NCBI GenBank assembly: GCA_041859375.1
Contig: JBHEKP010000030.1
Location: 1 to 7,644 of the forward strand
Reading direction: 5' to 3'
Length of the DNA stretch: 7,644 nucleotides
Origin: JBHEKP01 sp041859375
GTDB taxonomy: Bacteria; Hydrogenedentota; Hydrogenedentia; Hydrogenedentales; CAITNO01
Below the pieces are notes generated by a model, which saw only the letters and a list, made by a program, of their open reading frames with translations, had not been told where the DNA came from and ran no database searches. Of the stretch, positions 5,307 to 7,644 are shown one piece after another. How positions within the stretch are numbered: position 1 is the stretch's first letter; every line of letters starts with the position of its first letter. Made by a program: the position numbers and the translations under genes.

Positions 5307-6476
5307 TCAGGGGGCGGGCGGCGCGCCGCCGGACACGCGCAGCAGGATGTCCAGCGCGAAGGCGGCGGCCCGGTCCACGGACTCCTCATCCACTTCGGAG
5401 AGGCTGTCGGTGAACCAGTTCCAGTGGGCGGGCACGCCGTTTTCCCCAAGACCCACCAGGCTGATTGCGCTCATTCCGCGGGTGAGGGGCATGTAGGCGG
5501 CGGTCTCCACGGCGCGCAGGGCCGCCGGATCGAAGCCGAAAGCCGCCGCCCCGGCCCGCGCCGCGGCCACCAGTTCGCCGCCGCAGGCCACCGGGGCGAG
5601 GATGCCCTCGGAGGTGGTGTATTTCAGCGCGCCCGCGCCGACGCACTCGATGTTGATGAAATGGACCATCCCCCGGGATTCGGCGAGACCGGCGGCCAGT
5701 TCGCGCATGCCCGCCATGCGCCGCTCGTGCGCGCCGGTGGCGGCAAGCCACACGTCGGCGTTTTCCGGGGCGGTGTCGCGCAGAAGCGCGGCCAGGCGCA
5801 GCAGGGCGGCGACACCGGAGGCGTTGCAGTTCGCGCCGCGCACCTCGCCGCGCCGGAACGCGCCGATGAAATGGACCACCGCGCCGAAGAGGAGCACGGC
5901 GGCGGCGGCCCAGCGCACGGCGGCGACGGCGGGGTTGGCCGCGCCGTTCCACGCGAGCACGGCGCCGGCCAGGCAGGACGCGGTGACCGTGAGCATGGCG
6001 GCGGCGAGGGCAAGGTGGAGCCAGCGCATCCGCGCGGCCACATGGGGCGCGGTGAGGGGGCTTGCGGTGCCGCTGTCGTAGTGGGCGGTGACCACGATGA
6101 GCATGGAGGGCTTTTTCGCGAAATGGCGGCCGATCACGTTTGCCGACTCGAAGCGCGGCAGAAGGCGGGAAAGGACCGGACGGCCCAGGTACTCGGCAGT
6201 GTAGGCGGCGCACACGGCGGCGGCGTAGAAGAAGGCCGCGAGGGGCCACCAGTGGGCGGCGAGGGCCACCACCATGAACTCGGCCAGGCAGGACGCGGTG
6301 ACATAGTCCTGGTTGTCAACGGCCTGGAAGGGTTCGATGCCCGCATCGTCCAGCTCCTCCCGGAGGCGCCTGTGGATGTAGCGGGCCGCCTCGCGCTCCC
6401 CGTCGGTCTGGGTGATCCGGTGGGCCAGGCTGCCCGCCAGAAAGCGAATGTCGTCCCTGATTTGCTGAATGCCCAT
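5307..6476 (-). CDS. M28-family peptidase-like membrane protein, active site degenerate
   Basis: 389 residues, start ATG at 6476; an in-frame ATG at 6518 lies upstream of the proposed transcription start and is not preferred. The M28 framework is recognisable: HYD at 132-134 (family H-x-D), GANCNASG at 214-221 (family GANDNASG), TGAHE at 247-251 (family G-x-EE), NIECVG at 275-280 (family N-x-D/E-x-x-G) and HWNWFTDS at 351-358 (family WHW-x-x-DT). Compared with active M28 enzymes, the bridging Asp is Cys217, the catalytic Glu is His250, and the last zinc-ligand His appears to be Asn353. Hydrophobic segments at about 61-75, 76-92, 152-176 and 182-207 suggest four membrane helices, two before HYD and two between HYD and GANC, inside the catalytic fold. 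It may be an inactive homologue or have an altered metal site. There is no signal peptide apart from the membrane helices. Confidence 0.8.
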   Translation of the reverse strand: MGIQQIRDDIRFLAGSLAHRITQTDGEREAARYIHRRLREELDDAGIEPFQAVDNQDYVTASCLAEFMVVALAAHWWPLAAFFYAAAVCAAYTAEYLGRPVLSRLLPRFESANVIGRHFAKKPSMLIVVTAHYDSGTASPLTAPHVAARMRWLHLALAAAMLTVTASCLAGAVLAWNGAANPAVAAVRWAAAAVLLFGAVVHFIGAFRRGEVRGANCNASGVAALLRLAALLRDTAPENADVWLAATGAHERRMAGMRELAAGLAESRGMVHFINIECVGAGALKYTTSEGILAPVACGGELVAAARAGAAAFGFDPAALRAVETAAYMPLTRGMSAISLVGLGENGVPAHWNWFTDSLSEVDEESVDRAAAFALDILLRVSGGAPPAP

Positions 6477-6485
6477 TGCGCCGCC

Positions 6486-6503
6486 CTTGTCCTGCGGGAC
6501 AAG
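6486..6503. promoter_or_regulatory. Perfect 7-bp inverted repeat over the M28-like transcription start
   Basis: CTTGTCC (6486-6492) and GGACAAG (6497-6503) are perfect arms around a 4-bp centre. The repeat covers the downstream edge of the candidate -10 box and the expected start point. It could be an operator or a short hairpin at the 5' end of the mRNA; the sequence does not decide between these. Confidence 0.45.
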
Positions 6504-6530
6504 TATCCAAATTTTCATCGCGGAAGGCAA
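6502..6530 (-). promoter_or_regulatory. Candidate promoter of the M28-like gene
   Basis: On the minus strand TTGCCT (6530-6525) and GATACT (6507-6502) are separated by 17 bp. Each matches the sigma-70 consensus at 4 of 6 positions. Transcription would start near 6495, giving a leader of about 19 nt before the ATG at 6476, with an AGGGCGG purine stretch as a weak ribosome site. It supports the 6476 start over the upstream ATG at 6518. Confidence 0.4.
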
Positions 6531-6632
6531 TTGTGGCATGATGGGCCGTCGCCCGATTTTATTGTTTCCGGGCGTTTCCGCGTTCCGGGCGCGGCCTTTG
6601 GACCGGCCCGCACACCCCAAAGGACCATGATC

Positions 6633-7613
6633 ATGGAAGTTCCCGCGTTTGTGAGGGGAGCCATCGCCCCCACCTTCACCGTGTTCACCCAGGACGGCGC
6701 GATTGACGAGCGCGGCCAGCGCAATTTCCTGGATTTCCTGCTCCAGTCGGGGGCGATCACCACGTATTTCGTCCGCTCCGGCATGGGCCTGATGTACACC
6801 TACAGCATGGACGACACGAGGCAGATGGCGCGGATCGCCTGCGGCCACCTGAAGGGAAAGGCGGCGGTGCTGGTGGGCGCCAGCGGCATCTGGGACCGGA
6901 ACCCCGACAAGCTGCCCGATCAGGACACATACATCCGCGAGGGCATCGAACTGGGCAATTACGCGCTGGAACAGGGCGCGGACGGCGTGGTCTACACCGT
7001 GCCCGAAGGTTTGAAGCCGCTGGACGGCGAGACCATTGAAGACCTGCTGAAGCGCTATTTCTCCACGATTTGCGCCGCGGTGCCCGGCCCGGTGTTCATT
7101 TACCAGCCGCCGGGCACGCGGAAGGACTACGAGCTTTCGCCGGAAATGCTCGGCTGGATGGCGGACATTGACAACCTGCTCGGCGCGAAAGTGTCCACGG
7201 CGGACGCCTTCTACGTGTACGAGCTGCTGCGCGGGGTGCGCGGCAAAAAGTTCGGCTTCATTGCGGGCAACGAGACGGCGTTTTACGCCGCGCTCAGCGC
7301 GGGCGCGCGCGCCTGCATCGGCCAGGGCACCACGGTGAACCCGCAGATGTTCCGGCACATGGTGGACGCCTGCGACCGGGGCGACTGGCAGGGGGTGATG
7401 GACGGCCAGGACGGTGTGAACACCCTGCTCAAGCACAGCCCGAACCCCGTGGACTTCATGAAGATGTACGCCACGGAGCAGGGCTTCGACACGCCCCTCT
7501 TTGACCGGTCGCAGAAGAGCAACCCCTACATGTCCGACCGGGTGCAGATCACCCGCGAGGAATATGACCGGTTCAAGCCGATATTCGAGCGGGAAATCGC
7601 CAAATTCAGCTAA
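6633..7613 (+). CDS. Dihydrodipicolinate synthase / N-acetylneuraminate lyase superfamily protein
   Basis: 326 residues from the ATG at 6633, which has AGGA 8 nt upstream; the in-frame ATG at 6627 is only 2 nt from that site and is less likely. The superfamily comprises (beta/alpha)8-barrel class I aldolases that form a Schiff base between a lysine and a 2-oxo acid such as pyruvate. Visible signs are the opening 'GAIAPTFTVFTQDGAID', a 'GADGVVYTVPEG' strand, Y157 in IYQPPG (equivalent to the catalytic Tyr of Y-N-x-P) and K186 in LGAKVS, the probable Schiff-base lysine, 29 residues on. 'FIAGNETAFYAALSAGARA' fits the later G-x-D/E strand. The usual GTTGE substrate-carboxylate motif is absent; the region reads VRSGMGLMYTYS (47-58). 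It is therefore probably not a true DapA, and the substrate is unknown. The gene is divergent from the M28-like gene. Confidence 0.88.
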   Translation: MEVPAFVRGAIAPTFTVFTQDGAIDERGQRNFLDFLLQSGAITTYFVRSGMGLMYTYSMDDTRQMARIACGHLKGKAAVLVGASGIWDRNPDKLPDQDTYIREGIELGNYALEQGADGVVYTVPEGLKPLDGETIEDLLKRYFSTICAAVPGPVFIYQPPGTRKDYELSPEMLGWMADIDNLLGAKVSTADAFYVYELLRGVRGKKFGFIAGNETAFYAALSAGARACIGQGTTVNPQMFRHMVDACDRGDWQGVMDGQDGVNTLLKHSPNPVDFMKMYATEQGFDTPLFDRSQKSNPYMSDRVQITREEYDRFKPIFEREIAKFS

Positions 7614-7624
7614 ACCAAAAAATT

Positions 7625-7644
7625 TAACCACGGAACACACTGAC
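7625..7644. repeat. Copy of the 'ccacggaacac' intergenic repeat, cut by the window edge
   Basis: Twelve bases after the lyase stop, the sequence TAACCACGGAACACACTGAC begins and runs off the window. It shares TAACCACGGAACACA with 1078-1092, and AACACACTGA with the module near 1255. This is the same family as the mosaic at 1057-1275 and shows it is dispersed between genes. Confidence 0.6.

Noticed and set aside
6531..6560. Plus-strand promoter for the lyase gene (TTGTGG with a GATTTT box)
   Set aside because: The matches are only about half of the consensus positions; the gene needs a promoter here but this one cannot be supported.
6566..6591. Direct repeat TTCCGGGCG (6566-6574 and 6583-6591) upstream of the lyase gene
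   Set aside because: A 9-bp match in G+C-rich DNA with irregular neighbours; too weak to call an operator.

Overview
The window is G+C-rich bacterial chromosome, about two-thirds G+C by eye, from a Gram-negative organism: it encodes an outer-membrane barrel, a lipoprotein and signal peptides. Three features suggest an environmental lineage of the PVC/Hydrogenedentota type. These are a long Glu-Gly dipeptide tract joined to a CFI-box C-terminal domain, short 'ccacggaacac'-type intergenic repeats, and a palindromic 'cccctaaatccccctt' element. This assignment is inferred from remembered patterns; no marker gene was searched.

Left part (1-2305). The 3' end of a LysR-type regulator (+) converges with a membrane-anchored CFI-box protein (-). 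Between them lie a 9-bp-period tandem repeat and a 59-bp near-palindrome that supplies the last codons and stop of the CFI gene. A gene-free, purine-rich mosaic of short repeats (990-1291) separates the CFI gene from a DUF481/YdiY-type outer-membrane protein gene (-).

Middle part (2306-5306). A divergent intergenic region with a G+C-rich inverted repeat leads into a co-directional plus-strand run: a predicted lipoprotein, rsmA (ksgA, 16S rRNA dimethyladenosine transferase), a stand-alone response-regulator receiver domain and an alpha/beta hydrolase. Gaps are 75, 39 and 9 bp, so the last three at least are probably one operon.

Right part (5307-7644). An M28-family peptidase-like membrane protein (-) ends directly against the hydrolase stop. 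It is divergent from a dihydrodipicolinate-synthase/N-acetylneuraminate-lyase superfamily gene (+). The M28 homologue has four hydrophobic segments, two of them inside the catalytic fold, and appears to have lost several canonical zinc and catalytic residues. After the lyase gene another copy of the 'taaccacggaacac' repeat begins and runs off the window.

No tRNA, rRNA, CRISPR array, transposase or phage gene was seen. I did not find a multi-gene system that can be called new. The best leads are the degenerate M28 membrane protein, the CFI-box protein whose end is set by a repeat, and the repeat families themselves.
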